Below, piece after piece: positions 26,014 through 34,318 of a stretch of DNA of 64,000 bases (position 1 is the stretch's first letter; each line of letters starts with the position of its first letter). Position numbers and translations under genes: made by a program. Origin of the DNA: Janthinobacterium sp. ROICE36 (GTDB taxonomy: Bacteria > Pseudomonadota > Gammaproteobacteria > Burkholderiales > Burkholderiaceae_D); the NCBI RefSeq assembly GCF_002869965.1, contig NZ_PEBS01000010.1, forward strand, positions 1 through 64,000, in the 5' to 3' direction. A model generated the notes under the pieces. The model made no database searches. It had not been told where the DNA came from and saw only the letters and a list, made by a program, of their open reading frames with translations.

Positions 26014-27816
26014 TTATTTTTGCACCAGGTAGGCTGGCGAGGCCATGGTCAGGAAAATCGCCAGCTTGACGCGGTTGGCCTGGGCCGTGGCAATTTGCGT
26101 GGCATTGCTGGACGTGGCGGTTGGGATGCTGATGCCATTGACGGCGGTCAGGATTTGTCCGCGCAGTTTGGCGGGCATGCTGCCATGCATCAGGAGCAGG
26201 TTTATGCGCTCGAGCAGGGCACCGGTGTCGCTGGCCAGCGCCAGTTCACGCGTGTAGTCGGGCTTGATGTCGCGGCTCTCGCCCACGCCGCTATTGACAG
26301 CATCCTGCATGAAGTTCAGATAGCCCGTCACTGACGGTTCAGCCGTGATCTGCAGTTCCGGCGCCACCAGGCCCGCACCGGCCAGGGCGGAATTGGGCGG
26401 CGTATAGGCGGGGCGGAAAAAACTGAAGACGGAAGGCGGATTCAATGGATTCTGACCCAGGCCGCTCAAAGGGTCGTCGAGGTAATAGAGTTTGTAGCGG
26501 CCGCCAGTTGGCTTGGCGTCGAAGGCACGCATCCAGCCAGCCAGGCGCAGCAGCGGCTCGCGCAACTTGCCTGTGCGCAAAGTGGTGCCGTTTGGGGCCA
26601 GCGCCTCCGGGTCGAGCAGCACGGCGCGGATGATGGCTTGCATGTCGCCGCGCACGCCGCTGCCATTGTTGGCAAAGGCGGCCGCCACGCGTCCCATGTA
26701 GGCGGCACTGGGATTGCTGCTGACCAGGCGCTGGATCAGCTGGCGGGCAAAGAACGGTCCCGCATTGGGATGGTTGAACAGGGTGTCGAGCGCCAGTTTG
26801 AGGTCGGCCTGGCCGCTGCTGGTACCGGAAATGCTTTGGCCCAAGAAGCGTTTGTCTCCGCTGGAATGATAAGCCGCGTAATTCTGCATCGGCTTCCAGT
26901 CGCGGTCGGGATCGGGCGTGCCGCCATAGAATCGCGTGGCGCTCTGATCCGGTCCGGCCCAGCTCCAGCCGGTAAATACACGCGCCAGGCCCGCTACGTC
27001 GTCGTGCGTGTAAGTCTCGGCGGGTTTGCCGCCGGACAGTTTCAGGCTGCCATCCGGATTCAGCTGGTACAGCCCGATGGTGAATAGCTGCATCACTTCG
27101 CGCGCGAAGTTTTCATCGGGCGTGCGCGTGGCCGACTCCTTCTGGTTGCGGAGGTGGGACAGGTACAGCCCCATCATCGGATGCAGGGCGACGCCCTCCA
27201 GCAGGTCGCGGAAGTTGCCAAAGGCATGCTGGCCCAGCATGTCGTAATAGCTGGCCACGCCACGTACCTGCGGCTGTACGGAGTCGTTCTGCATGGAAAT
27301 GACGAAGATTTCTGATAAGGCAAAGGCCATGCGCTGGCGCAATTGGTCATCGCCGCGGATCCCTTGTTGCCAGAACGTTTCGTAGAACGTCCTTAAACTG
27401 CTGCGTTCCCCACCGGCGGCCTGCGCTGCCAGCATGGCATCGATATATTGGCGATGCAAGGTTTGCGACTTGGAAAACTGCGCGCGGAACCAGGCGTCGC
27501 TGTCGCTGGCAGCCAGGGCATCGATGGCCGGCATGTTCGCTCCGAACGTGGCGCGGCCCAGGAAGCGCGATGCTTCCTGGCGCGTGAAGCTGGTCGCTTG
27601 CTTGGCTGGCGGCGTGGTCAGGGGTGGCGGCGCAACGGTATCGCCCGGCGTGGAGCCAGGGACTTGCGGATCGCCGGGGGCGGTGGTCGCAGGCGGTACG
27701 ACCGAGACCTCCGGGTTCTGGGCGGAGCCGGCCTTGCCGTCGCCGCCACCGCCGCAGGCGGCAAGTAGGCTGAACAATGTGATGGCGAGCAAACGGCGCA
27801 AAGTAAGGTCTATCAT
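26014..27816 (-). CDS. DUF1800-domain lipoprotein
   Basis: A 600-residue protein with a lipoprotein signal (FSLLAAC, Cys at ~21) followed by a Gly run and a Pro/Thr-rich linker (to ~75). The DUF1800 domain then begins ASRFLGRATFGAN, with RQRMAFALSEIFVIS, TPDENFAREVMQLFTIGLYQLN, HDDVAGLARVFTGWSW and HPNAGPFFARQLIQRLVSSNPS as recognisable family segments. Its function is unknown. It is the partner of the DUF1501 gene immediately downstream. A GGAAGAAA ribosome-binding site precedes the ATG, and the promoter should be in the AT-rich region to the right. Confidence 0.9.
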   Translation of the reverse strand: MIDLTLRRLLAITLFSLLAACGGGGDGKAGSAQNPEVSVVPPATTAPGDPQVPGSTPGDTVAPPPLTTPPAKQATSFTRQEASRFLGRATFGANMPAIDALAASDSDAWFRAQFSKSQTLHRQYIDAMLAAQAAGGERSSLRTFYETFWQQGIRGDDQLRQRMAFALSEIFVISMQNDSVQPQVRGVASYYDMLGQHAFGNFRDLLEGVALHPMMGLYLSHLRNQKESATRTPDENFAREVMQLFTIGLYQLNPDGSLKLSGGKPAETYTHDDVAGLARVFTGWSWAGPDQSATRFYGGTPDPDRDWKPMQNYAAYHSSGDKRFLGQSISGTSSGQADLKLALDTLFNHPNAGPFFARQLIQRLVSSNPSAAYMGRVAAAFANNGSGVRGDMQAIIRAVLLDPEALAPNGTTLRTGKLREPLLRLAGWMRAFDAKPTGGRYKLYYLDDPLSGLGQNPLNPPSVFSFFRPAYTPPNSALAGAGLVAPELQITAEPSVTGYLNFMQDAVNSGVGESRDIKPDYTRELALASDTGALLERINLLLMHGSMPAKLRGQILTAVNGISIPTATSSNATQIATAQANRVKLAIFLTMASPAYLVQK

Positions 27817-28072
27817 CTAGTTTCTTCCGGGCAATTAAATTCTGGCCCGTTTATTGTAGGGCCTGCCTACCAAAAAGCTGTTTTCAATTAAGCATTTGCA
27901 TGTTGTCTACATTTATTTCTGATGCCTGTTGTCGTATAAATGACGTCATTTTTGACGATGTAGCGCGAAATTTGTGTGTTGCAAATGAAAAATATTTTTT
28001 CGCGTTCAGCGTCGCTGTGGCGGATAGGCGACGTAATCGTTCCTGCCAATTAAGCTTGTTTGAACGCTCATC
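27817..28072. other. AT-rich non-coding stretch upstream of the DUF1800/DUF1501 operon
   Basis: No convincing gene is seen here. The sequence is markedly richer in A and T than the rest of the window (runs such as AAAAATATTTTTT near 27987) and contains the 14-bp palindrome listed separately. It should hold the leftward DUF1800 promoter and perhaps a regulator or nucleoid-protein binding region. Confidence 0.6.
27938..27951. promoter_or_regulatory. Perfect 14-bp palindrome AAATGACGTCATTT, operator candidate
   Basis: A self-complementary site in the AT-rich gap, 122 bp before the DUF1800 start, followed two bases later by a third TGACG half-site. Its size and symmetry suit a dimeric regulator; which one is unknown. 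Confidence 0.4.
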
Positions 28073-28102
28073 TTGACAAGGAAGCTCGCTGCTCTGGAAA
28101 CG

Positions 28103-28414
28103 ATGGTTTTTACGCTAACGGCGACATGCCGTGCGCCGTACTGCCCGGTTCTTTGCTTACCGCTGGCTTGCATGCCATCCCCGCAGGGTGCTTTGCCGCA
28201 GGCGCTCAAGCGGCGCGCAGCAGACAGCCTGGGCCTGGAAGTGCAGGGATGTAAGATGGAAGGCAAGCAATTCGACCCGGCGCGCCAGGTCACCCATCTG
28301 ATCGAGGCCGTTCATATGGCGTTGGCGCAAGCGTGCGCGGTGGCCCAGCATGAAAAACGCCACCTGAAAGGTGGCGCTAAGAGTGGCAGTTCAAGCAACG
28401 ACGAGGTTTTTTAG
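28103..28414 (+). CDS. Hypothetical Cys-containing small protein (doubtful)
   Basis: A possible 103-residue product beginning MVFTLTATCRAPYCPVLCLPLAC and ending NDEVF. Third codon positions are fairly GC-rich in the second half, and FDPARQVTHLIEAVHMALAQA looks like ordinary helical protein, which is why I list it. A GGAAACG precedes the ATG. Against it, the frame runs through the terminator hairpin of the convergent decarboxylase gene, the N-terminal half has poor codon bias, and I recognise no family. Confidence 0.3.
   Translation: MVFTLTATCRAPYCPVLCLPLACMPSPQGALPQALKRRAADSLGLEVQGCKMEGKQFDPARQVTHLIEAVHMALAQACAVAQHEKRHLKGGAKSGSSSNDEVF
28353..28376 (-). terminator. Rho-independent terminator of the decarboxylase gene
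   Basis: Read leftward, the 8-bp stem CGCCACCT/AGGTGGCG with a 3-nt loop is followed by five T. It lies 35 bp past the decarboxylase stop. Confidence 0.8.
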
Positions 28415-30675
28415 ACGTTTTCGTCCAACTTCACGCAATCCACGAAATAGCCGCGCTTGCCATCGACTTCGCGTTTCACGAGGCCATGCACATCCGTCTC
28501 GAAGCCGGGGAAGCGCTCGTTGAAGTCGCGCGCGAAGCGCAGGTAGTCGACGATGGTCTTGTTGAAGCGTTCGCCCGGGATCAGCAGCGGAATGCCCGGT
28601 GGATACGGCGTCAGCAGGATGGACGTGATGCGCCCTTCCAGTTCGTCGATGGCCACGCGCTCGATTTCGCGGTGCGCCATTTTGGCGAACGCGTCCGACG
28701 GTTTCATGGCCGGGATCATGTCCGACAGATACATTTCCGTGGTCAAACGCGCCACGTCGTAAGCCTTGTAGAAATCGTGGATTTGCTGGCACAGGTCGCG
28801 CAAGCCCATTTTTTCGTAGCGTGGATTGGCCGCCGCAAATTCCGGCAGGATGCGCCACATCGGCTGGTTCTTGTCGTAGTCGTCCTTGAACTGCTGCAAG
28901 GCCGTCAGCAAGGTGTTCCAGCGGCCCTTGGTGATGCCGATGGTAAACATGATGAAGAACGAGTACAGGCCGCATTTTTCAATGATGACGCCGTGCTCGG
29001 CCAGGTATTTGGTGACGATGGACGCGGGGATGCCCGTTGCGCCGAACTGGCCATCCAGCGACAGGCCCGGGTTGACGATGGTCGCCTTGATCGGGTCGAG
29101 CATGTTGAAGCCGGGAGCCAGGTCGCCGAAGCCGTGCCAGTCATCCTCGGCGCGTATCATCCAGTCTTCCTGCTGGCCCATGCCTTCGTCGTTGAAGCTG
29201 TCCGGACCCCACACCTGGAACCACCAGTCCTGGCCCCATTCCTGGTCGATCTTCTTCATGGCGCGGCGGAAATCGAGCGCTTCCATGATCGATTCTTCCA
29301 CCAGGGCGGTGCCGCCCGGCGCTTCCATCATGGCCGCAGCCACGTCGCAGGAGGCGATGATGGAATACTGTGGCGAGGTCGAAGTGTGCATCAGGTAAGC
29401 CTCGTTGAAGGCGTCCTGGTCCAGCTTGACCGTATCCGATTCGCGCACGAGGATTTGCGAAGCCTGCGACAGGCCGGCCAGCAATTTGTGCGTGGACTGG
29501 GTCGAGAAGATCATCGATTCCTTGGCGCGCGGACGGTCCTTGCCGATGGCGTGCATATTCTTGTAGAAATCGTGGAAGGTGGCGTGCGGCAGCCAGGCTT
29601 CATCGAAGTGCAGGGTGTCGATCTTGCCGTCCAGCATTCCGCGCAGGGTTTCCACGTTGTAGATCACGCCATCGTAAGTCGATTGCGTGATGGTCAAAAT
29701 GCGCGGCTTCTTGTTCTTCGCTTCGCGCGCGAACGGGTTGGCTTCGATCTTGCGGGCAATGCTTTCCGGCGTGAATTCGGCCAGCGGGATGGGGCCGATG
29801 ATACCCAGGTGATTGCGCGTCGGCATCAGGAACACGGGAATGGCGCCGCACATGATGATCGAATGCAAGATCGACTTGTGGCAGTTGCGGTCGACGACGA
29901 CGATGTCGCCCGGTGCCACGGTCGAGTGCCACACCATTTTGTTCGAGGTCGAAGTGCCGTTCGTAACAAAATAGCAATGGTCGGCATTGAAGATGCGCGC
30001 CGCATTGCGCTCGGACGCGGCGACAGGGCCCGTATGGTCGAGCAGCTGGCCCAGTTCCTCGACGGCGTTGCAGACGTCGGCGCGCAGCATGTTTTCACCG
30101 AAGAACTGGTGGAACATCTGGCCGATCGGCGACTTCAGGAAAGCCACGCCACCCGAGTGGCCGGGGCAGTGCCACGAGTAGGAACCATCGTTGGCGTAGT
30201 GCACCAGCGCGCGGAAGAACGGTGGCGACAGGCCGTCCAGGTAGGATTTCGCTTCGCGGATGATGTGGCGCGCGACGAACTCGGGCGTATCTTCGAACAT
30301 GTGGATGAAACCATGCAGTTCGCGCAGGATATCGTTGGGGATATGGCGCGAGGTGCGCGTTTCGCCATACAGGTAAATCGGGATATCGGCGTTCTTGTAG
30401 CGGATTTCTTCGACAAACGCGCGCAGGGACTTCAAGGCATGGTCGGTTTCCTCGACCGAACCGGCACCGAATTCTTCATCGTCGATCGACAGCACGAAGG
30501 CCGACGCGCGCGATTGTTGCTGGGCAAATTGCGACAAATCGCCGTAGCTGGTCACGCCCAGCACTTCCATGCCTTCTTTTTCCATTGCGGCGGCAAGGGC
30601 GCGAATGCCCAGGCCGGACGTATTTTCAGAACGGAAATCCTCGTCAATGATGACGATGGGGAAACGAAATTTCAT
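28411..30675 (-). CDS. PLP-dependent arginine/lysine/ornithine decarboxylase (AdiA-like)
   Basis: A 754-residue fold-III decarboxylase with the typical layout: N-terminal receiver-like wing domain (1-~130), the large PLP domain, and a C-terminal domain. PLP-site features are SWHCPGHSGG, VVVDRNCHKSILHS, LHFDEAW (Asp and Trp) and the Schiff-base lysine in STQSTHKLLAGLSQAS. The segment STHKLLAGLSQAS and overall spacing resemble E. coli AdiA, but arginine, lysine or ornithine preference cannot be fixed by eye. Such enzymes consume protons in acid stress or make agmatine, cadaverine or putrescine; no antiporter gene is adjacent. The start at 30675 follows GGAGAC. It is transcribed alone, ending in a strong terminator. 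Confidence 0.93.
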   Translation of the reverse strand: MKFRFPIVIIDEDFRSENTSGLGIRALAAAMEKEGMEVLGVTSYGDLSQFAQQQSRASAFVLSIDDEEFGAGSVEETDHALKSLRAFVEEIRYKNADIPIYLYGETRTSRHIPNDILRELHGFIHMFEDTPEFVARHIIREAKSYLDGLSPPFFRALVHYANDGSYSWHCPGHSGGVAFLKSPIGQMFHQFFGENMLRADVCNAVEELGQLLDHTGPVAASERNAARIFNADHCYFVTNGTSTSNKMVWHSTVAPGDIVVVDRNCHKSILHSIIMCGAIPVFLMPTRNHLGIIGPIPLAEFTPESIARKIEANPFAREAKNKKPRILTITQSTYDGVIYNVETLRGMLDGKIDTLHFDEAWLPHATFHDFYKNMHAIGKDRPRAKESMIFSTQSTHKLLAGLSQASQILVRESDTVKLDQDAFNEAYLMHTSTSPQYSIIASCDVAAAMMEAPGGTALVEESIMEALDFRRAMKKIDQEWGQDWWFQVWGPDSFNDEGMGQQEDWMIRAEDDWHGFGDLAPGFNMLDPIKATIVNPGLSLDGQFGATGIPASIVTKYLAEHGVIIEKCGLYSFFIMFTIGITKGRWNTLLTALQQFKDDYDKNQPMWRILPEFAAANPRYEKMGLRDLCQQIHDFYKAYDVARLTTEMYLSDMIPAMKPSDAFAKMAHREIERVAIDELEGRITSILLTPYPPGIPLLIPGERFNKTIVDYLRFARDFNERFPGFETDVHGLVKREVDGKRGYFVDCVKLDENV

Positions 30676-30828
30676 GCATGTCTCCAAAAAAGCAAGCCGC
30701 CCCTGACGCAATGGAGGGGCGGACTAGGGCGCGACTTCAGGCGGTAGTACAAGCCGGCAGCCGCAGAAAAAAAATAAGAACGGGATTCTCGCAGAAATGC
30801 GGCGTCTGCGGGAAAAAAATATCGTAGC

Positions 30829-30858
30829 AAAACGTCAAACGCTTGCGCTAGCGTGACG
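30829..30858 (-). terminator. Probable terminator after folA
   Basis: Read leftward, a hairpin with outer stem CGTC/GACG and inner stem ACGCT/AGCGT, a 6-nt loop and a two-base bulge is followed by TTTTGC and, further on, a seven-T run. It lies ~70 bp beyond the folA stop and before the decarboxylase promoter. Confidence 0.45.
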
Positions 30859-30898
30859 CAACGGTGTGACAGGGGTATTACAGCAACATTCTGGCTCG

Positions 30899-30919
30899 AT
30901 CTCTATCTCTATCTATATC
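30899..30919. repeat. Short tandem repeat, ATCTCT-like units
   Basis: About three and a half copies of a 6-bp ATCTCT/ATCTAT unit immediately after the folA stop. Short and imperfect; non-coding. Confidence 0.5.
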
Positions 30920-30925
30920 ACCTTA

Positions 30926-31411
30926 TCAGGCTTTGCGTTCCAGCGTGACAAAGGCGTACGGCAGGCCGGATTGCTCCGAGACCTGCGCTTCGCGCGCGGT
31001 TTCTTGCCACACGGCATGATCCACGGCGGGGAAAAACGCGTCGCAGTCAAACGTCTGGCCGATTTCCGTGATGATCAAACGCTGTGTCAGGGGCAGTGCC
31101 TGCTTGTAAATCTCGGCGCCGCCGATGACATAGCCTTGCGCGCCGTCGAGCAGCGCGATGGCCGCCTCCACCGACGACACCGCTTCCACGCCCTCATGGC
31201 GCCAGTCCGGGTTGCGCGTGATGACGATGTTGCGGCGGTTCGGCAGCGGGCGGCCGATGGAATCGAAGGTCTTGCGGCCCATGAGGATGGGGTGGCCCGT
31301 CGTCAGGCGCTTGAAGTGCGCAAGGTCTTCCGGCAATTTCCACGGCAGGGTGTTGTCGATGCCGATACCGCCTTGCTGGTCGGTGGCGACGATGATGTTC
31401 AGATGGCTCAT
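30926..31411 (-). CDS. folA: Dihydrofolate reductase
   Basis: A 161-residue DHFR reducing dihydrofolate with NADPH. The N-terminus IIVATDQQGGIGIDNTLPWKLPEDLAHFKRLT holds the active-site W and the acidic residue (Glu28). Other signatures are GHPILMGRKTFDSIGRPLPNRRNIVITRN and YVIGGAEIYKQALP for cofactor binding, and the length is normal. The start overlaps the upstream hydrolase stop by ATGA. thyA, its usual metabolic partner and often its neighbour, is on the same strand but ~7.8 kb upstream. Confidence 0.96.
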   Translation of the reverse strand: MSHLNIIVATDQQGGIGIDNTLPWKLPEDLAHFKRLTTGHPILMGRKTFDSIGRPLPNRRNIVITRNPDWRHEGVEAVSSVEAAIALLDGAQGYVIGGAEIYKQALPLTQRLIITEIGQTFDCDAFFPAVDHAVWQETAREAQVSEQSGLPYAFVTLERKA

Positions 31412-32223
31412 GGATTCTGTGAAAAAGGTGGGGGCGATGCCCGATGCCCGTCATTATCGTTGAAATTGCCTGCCGCCTCCAGATGCGCGCGCATGGCTTG
31501 TGCCAGCGCGCCTGGTGCTTCCAGCGGTATCATGTGGCCCGTGTTGTCTTTTAGTACGTGCAGGGTGGCTTGTGGCAAGCGGGCCGCCATGGCACGCAGG
31601 TCGTCGGGGTTGACCAGCTTGTCTTCTTCGGCGCCCACGATCAGCACGGGGAAATCGAGTTCCGGCAAGCGCGCCATCAGGTCGGGGCGGTTGATGGTGG
31701 TGAGAAATTGTGCCAGCAGCACGTCCTTGCCCAGGTCCAGCCCCATCTGCTGGATCAGTCCCGTGATGGCGACATCGTTCAGGTGCGTCGGGTGCAGCAG
31801 TTCGCGCAGGCGCTGGCGCGTGATGCCCGCATAGGCGTTGCGTTCGAGCATGGTGACGATGCGCCGGCGCGCGCTCATTTCAGCCGGCAGCAAACCTTGG
31901 GCGGAGTTGGCGATCAAAGTGAGGGACTTCACGCGCTGCGGGTGCGCCAGCGCATGTTCGAGCGCCAGGTAGGCGCCCAGCGAAAAGCCCACCAGATGCG
32001 CCTGCGGGGCGCTGTGGCTGGCAATCATTGCCTGCATCTGCGCGCGCGTGCACGCCTGGTGCAAGGGCAGGTGTTGCACATGAAAGGCGTCGCCCAAGGC
32101 AGGCGCCAGGCGCGACCACAGGCGCTCGTCGCACAAGGTGCCGGGAATGCAAACGAGTCGTATCTTTGTATTGTTCAACGATAAGCCTGGTACAGGATGG
32201 TGAAAATTTTTCTCGAGCGGCAT
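31408..32223 (-). CDS. Alpha/beta-hydrolase overlapping folA
   Basis: A 271-residue alpha/beta hydrolase: oxyanion region LVCIPGTLCDERLWSRLAPAL, nucleophile elbow GFSLGAYLAL (G-F-S-L-G), an acidic residue in VGAEEDKLVNP and His in DNTGHMIPLEAPGALA. The CDERLW motif is shared with a proteobacterial group of small esterases or lipolytic enzymes. Its TGA overlaps the folA ATG, so translation of folA is probably coupled to it. The likely start at 32223 could be replaced by an internal start at IRLVCIPG; the first ~20 residues are not conserved-looking. Confidence 0.82.
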   Translation of the reverse strand: MPLEKNFHHPVPGLSLNNTKIRLVCIPGTLCDERLWSRLAPALGDAFHVQHLPLHQACTRAQMQAMIASHSAPQAHLVGFSLGAYLALEHALAHPQRVKSLTLIANSAQGLLPAEMSARRRIVTMLERNAYAGITRQRLRELLHPTHLNDVAITGLIQQMGLDLGKDVLLAQFLTTINRPDLMARLPELDFPVLIVGAEEDKLVNPDDLRAMAARLPQATLHVLKDNTGHMIPLEAPGALAQAMRAHLEAAGNFNDNDGHRASPPPFSQNP

Positions 32224-32403
32224 TATCCGTCATTCTGGCCAGGAGGGTCGTGACGCAGTCCTTTCTGTATGGCATTATTTTCAATAGTGCGCGGCTGGCA
32301 AGCCGGGACTTTATGGTAGGCTCATGGCTCATCAAGCCGGGGTGCCGGCGACGTGACCTGTAACACCGAATGCAACCCCCACATTAATTAAAAAGGAATT
32401 ACC

Positions 32404-32979
32404 ATGGCGATCAGTTTGCAAAAAGGCGGCAATGTCAACCTGAGCAAGGAAGCTCCTGGCTTGAAGAAAATCGTGATTGGCCTGGGCTGGGACCCGCGCG
32501 CCACCGATGGTGCCGCTTTCGACCTGGACGGCAGCGCCTTCCTGCTGAAAATGGATGGCAAGTCCCGTTCCGACGCCGATTTCATTTTTTACAACAATCT
32601 GAAGTCGCTTGACGGTTCCATCGTCCACGCGGGCGATAACACCACGGGCGGCGGCGATGGCGACGACGAGAAAATCGCCGTCGACCTGGCCAACGTGCCG
32701 GCTGACATCGACAAGATCGCCGTGGCCGTCACGATTCACGACGCGGAAGCCCGCAAGCAGAACTTCGGCATGGTGGGCAAGGCCTACATCCGTTGCCTGA
32801 ACGGTGACAATGGCGCGGAAATCGCCCGCTACGACCTGTCGGAAGACGGCTCGACGGAAGCGGCCATGATCTTCGGCGAAATCTACCGCGCCGGCAGCGA
32901 ATGGAAATTCAAGGCCATCGGCCAGGGTTTCAAGGGTGGATTAGGTCCTCTGGCCCGTTCTTTCGGCATCAATGCGTAA
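32404..32979 (+). CDS. terD: TerD-family tellurium/stress resistance protein
   Basis: A 191-residue stand-alone TerD protein ([32 protein letters not shown], then [40 protein letters not shown] and [20 protein letters not shown]). Family members bind calcium through the acidic loops (GGGDGDDEK) and take part in tellurite, phage or chemical-stress resistance by an unclear mechanism. AAAAAGGAATTACC gives a good ribosome-binding site. It is the first of three TerD-domain genes on this strand and is divergent from the folA operon. Confidence 0.92.
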   Translation: MAISLQKGGNVNLSKEAPGLKKIVIGLGWDPRATDGAAFDLDGSAFLLKMDGKSRSDADFIFYNNLKSLDGSIVHAGDNTTGGGDGDDEKIAVDLANVPADIDKIAVAVTIHDAEARKQNFGMVGKAYIRCLNGDNGAEIARYDLSEDGSTEAAMIFGEIYRAGSEWKFKAIGQGFKGGLGPLARSFGINA

Positions 32980-33055
32980 AAAGTAGTTGTTTGCGTAAAT
33001 GTACCGGGTGGCACCGCTGCCCGGTTCTGTCTCTCCCTTCTTTCTCCCTGACTCC

Positions 33056-34309
33056 ATGGAAAACCTGATCAAGGGGCAACGTCTTGCGCTGTCCGGCCTC
33101 GTCACGGGCAATGTCGTGCAACTGGGTCTCGCCAGTGCGGGCGTGCCGCTGGACTTTGCCTGTTTCGGCCTCGATGCCGCCGGTAAATTGTCCGACGACC
33201 GCTACATGACCTTCTTTAACCAGCCGCGCACGCCGTGCGGTGGCGTGGAAACATCGGCGCCGTCCGGCGATGCTGCCGGTTTCAGCTACCAGCTTGAGCG
33301 TTTGCCGGCCTCCATCGAGCGCCTGGTCGTCACGGCCGCCATCGAAGGCGCGGCTACCATGGCGCAGCTGGCCAGCGGCTATGTACGCTTGCTCGACGGC
33401 GGGCGTGAGCTGGCCCGCTACGCGTATGCGGGCGTTGATTTTGCGCAAGAAAAAGCCGTCATGCTGGGCGAGTTCTACCGCAAAGATGGCGGCTGGCGCT
33501 TCATGGCCGTGGGCCAGGGCTTCAATGGCGGCCTGGACGCGCTGGTCGCGCATTTCGGCGGTGTCGTGGCGCAGGCCATCGTTGAACCCGTGCCGTCTCC
33601 CAAGATTTCCTTGTCGAAAATCTCGCTGACCAAGGCGGGCCAGACGCACAAGGTCTCGCTGGAGAAGGGCGCGGGCGCGCCGAGAAAACTCATCGTGAAG
33701 GCTACCTGGGTCGATAACGGCGATGGCGACGAGGATAACGACGATCTCGATTTGCGGGTCGGCATTCTCTTGCCGAACGGCCAGATGCGCTTCATCCAGG
33801 CACCCGATAAGCCCGGCAACTTCGATGCCATGCCCTATGTGCGTCACCTGGGCGATGTGGCGGGCGCGTCAGGCAAGGAGCCGGCCACGGAAACGGTGGA
33901 AGTCAATCCTGCGCTGGCGCAACATTACGGCGGCACGGTGGGCCTGGTCTTCAGCGTGTATTCGGCGCTGGCCAACGGCGCCGTCCCGGTGGCGTCCATG
34001 CGCCCGAAAATGGTCATGCAATACGGCGAGCAGATCGTCGAATGCGCGTTCGACTTCCGCCTGTGCAAGGCGGCCGAAGACGATACGGTCTACACCTATG
34101 TGATCGGCATGGCGCGCATCACGCCTGACAGCATCATTCTGGAGCCGTCGGGCAAGACGTCGGAGCCGGGCAGCGAAGCGACGCCGTGGCTGAGCTGGCA
34201 GGGCGAGAACCTGCAGCTGGCCTTCAACGGTCCCGTCGTCTTCAAGGGCGAGGACAAGGATGATGAAGATGATTTCAATGCGGACAATCCGCGCCGCTAC
34301 ATTGCCTAG
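33056..34309 (+). CDS. TerD-TerA-like two-domain protein
   Basis: A 417-residue protein. Residues ~10-170 form a TerD-like domain with the signature KLSDDRYMTFFNQPRTPCGGVE, closing with FNGGLDALVAHFGG. A Lys/Ser-rich linker (PKISLSKISLTKAGQ) follows. The C-terminal ~230 residues (LIVKATWVDNGDGDEDNDDLDLRVGILLPNGQMRFIQ, then CAFDFRLCKAAEDDTVYTYVIGMARI) resemble TerA, with an acidic calcium-binding-like loop. It ends with another acidic stretch (GEDKDDEDDFNADNP). The ATG at 33056 starts the TerD-like domain (MENLIKGQRL), parallel to the next gene; a longer upstream frame lacks conservation. It lies 76 bp after terD and 9 bp before the next gene. Confidence 0.85.
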   Translation: MENLIKGQRLALSGLVTGNVVQLGLASAGVPLDFACFGLDAAGKLSDDRYMTFFNQPRTPCGGVETSAPSGDAAGFSYQLERLPASIERLVVTAAIEGAATMAQLASGYVRLLDGGRELARYAYAGVDFAQEKAVMLGEFYRKDGGWRFMAVGQGFNGGLDALVAHFGGVVAQAIVEPVPSPKISLSKISLTKAGQTHKVSLEKGAGAPRKLIVKATWVDNGDGDEDNDDLDLRVGILLPNGQMRFIQAPDKPGNFDAMPYVRHLGDVAGASGKEPATETVEVNPALAQHYGGTVGLVFSVYSALANGAVPVASMRPKMVMQYGEQIVECAFDFRLCKAAEDDTVYTYVIGMARITPDSIILEPSGKTSEPGSEATPWLSWQGENLQLAFNGPVVFKGEDKDDEDDFNADNPRRYIA

Positions 34310-34318
34310 GAGGCACTG

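Noticed and set aside
28006..28293. Leftward 95-residue open frame in the AT-rich gap
   Set aside because: No ribosome-binding site, poor codon usage, rich in Arg/Ser/Cys, and overlaps a slightly better candidate on the other strand.
28486..30747. 750-residue rightward open frame over the decarboxylase
   Set aside because: Antisense shadow of a well-conserved PLP enzyme; rich in Arg, His and Val with no recognisable motif.
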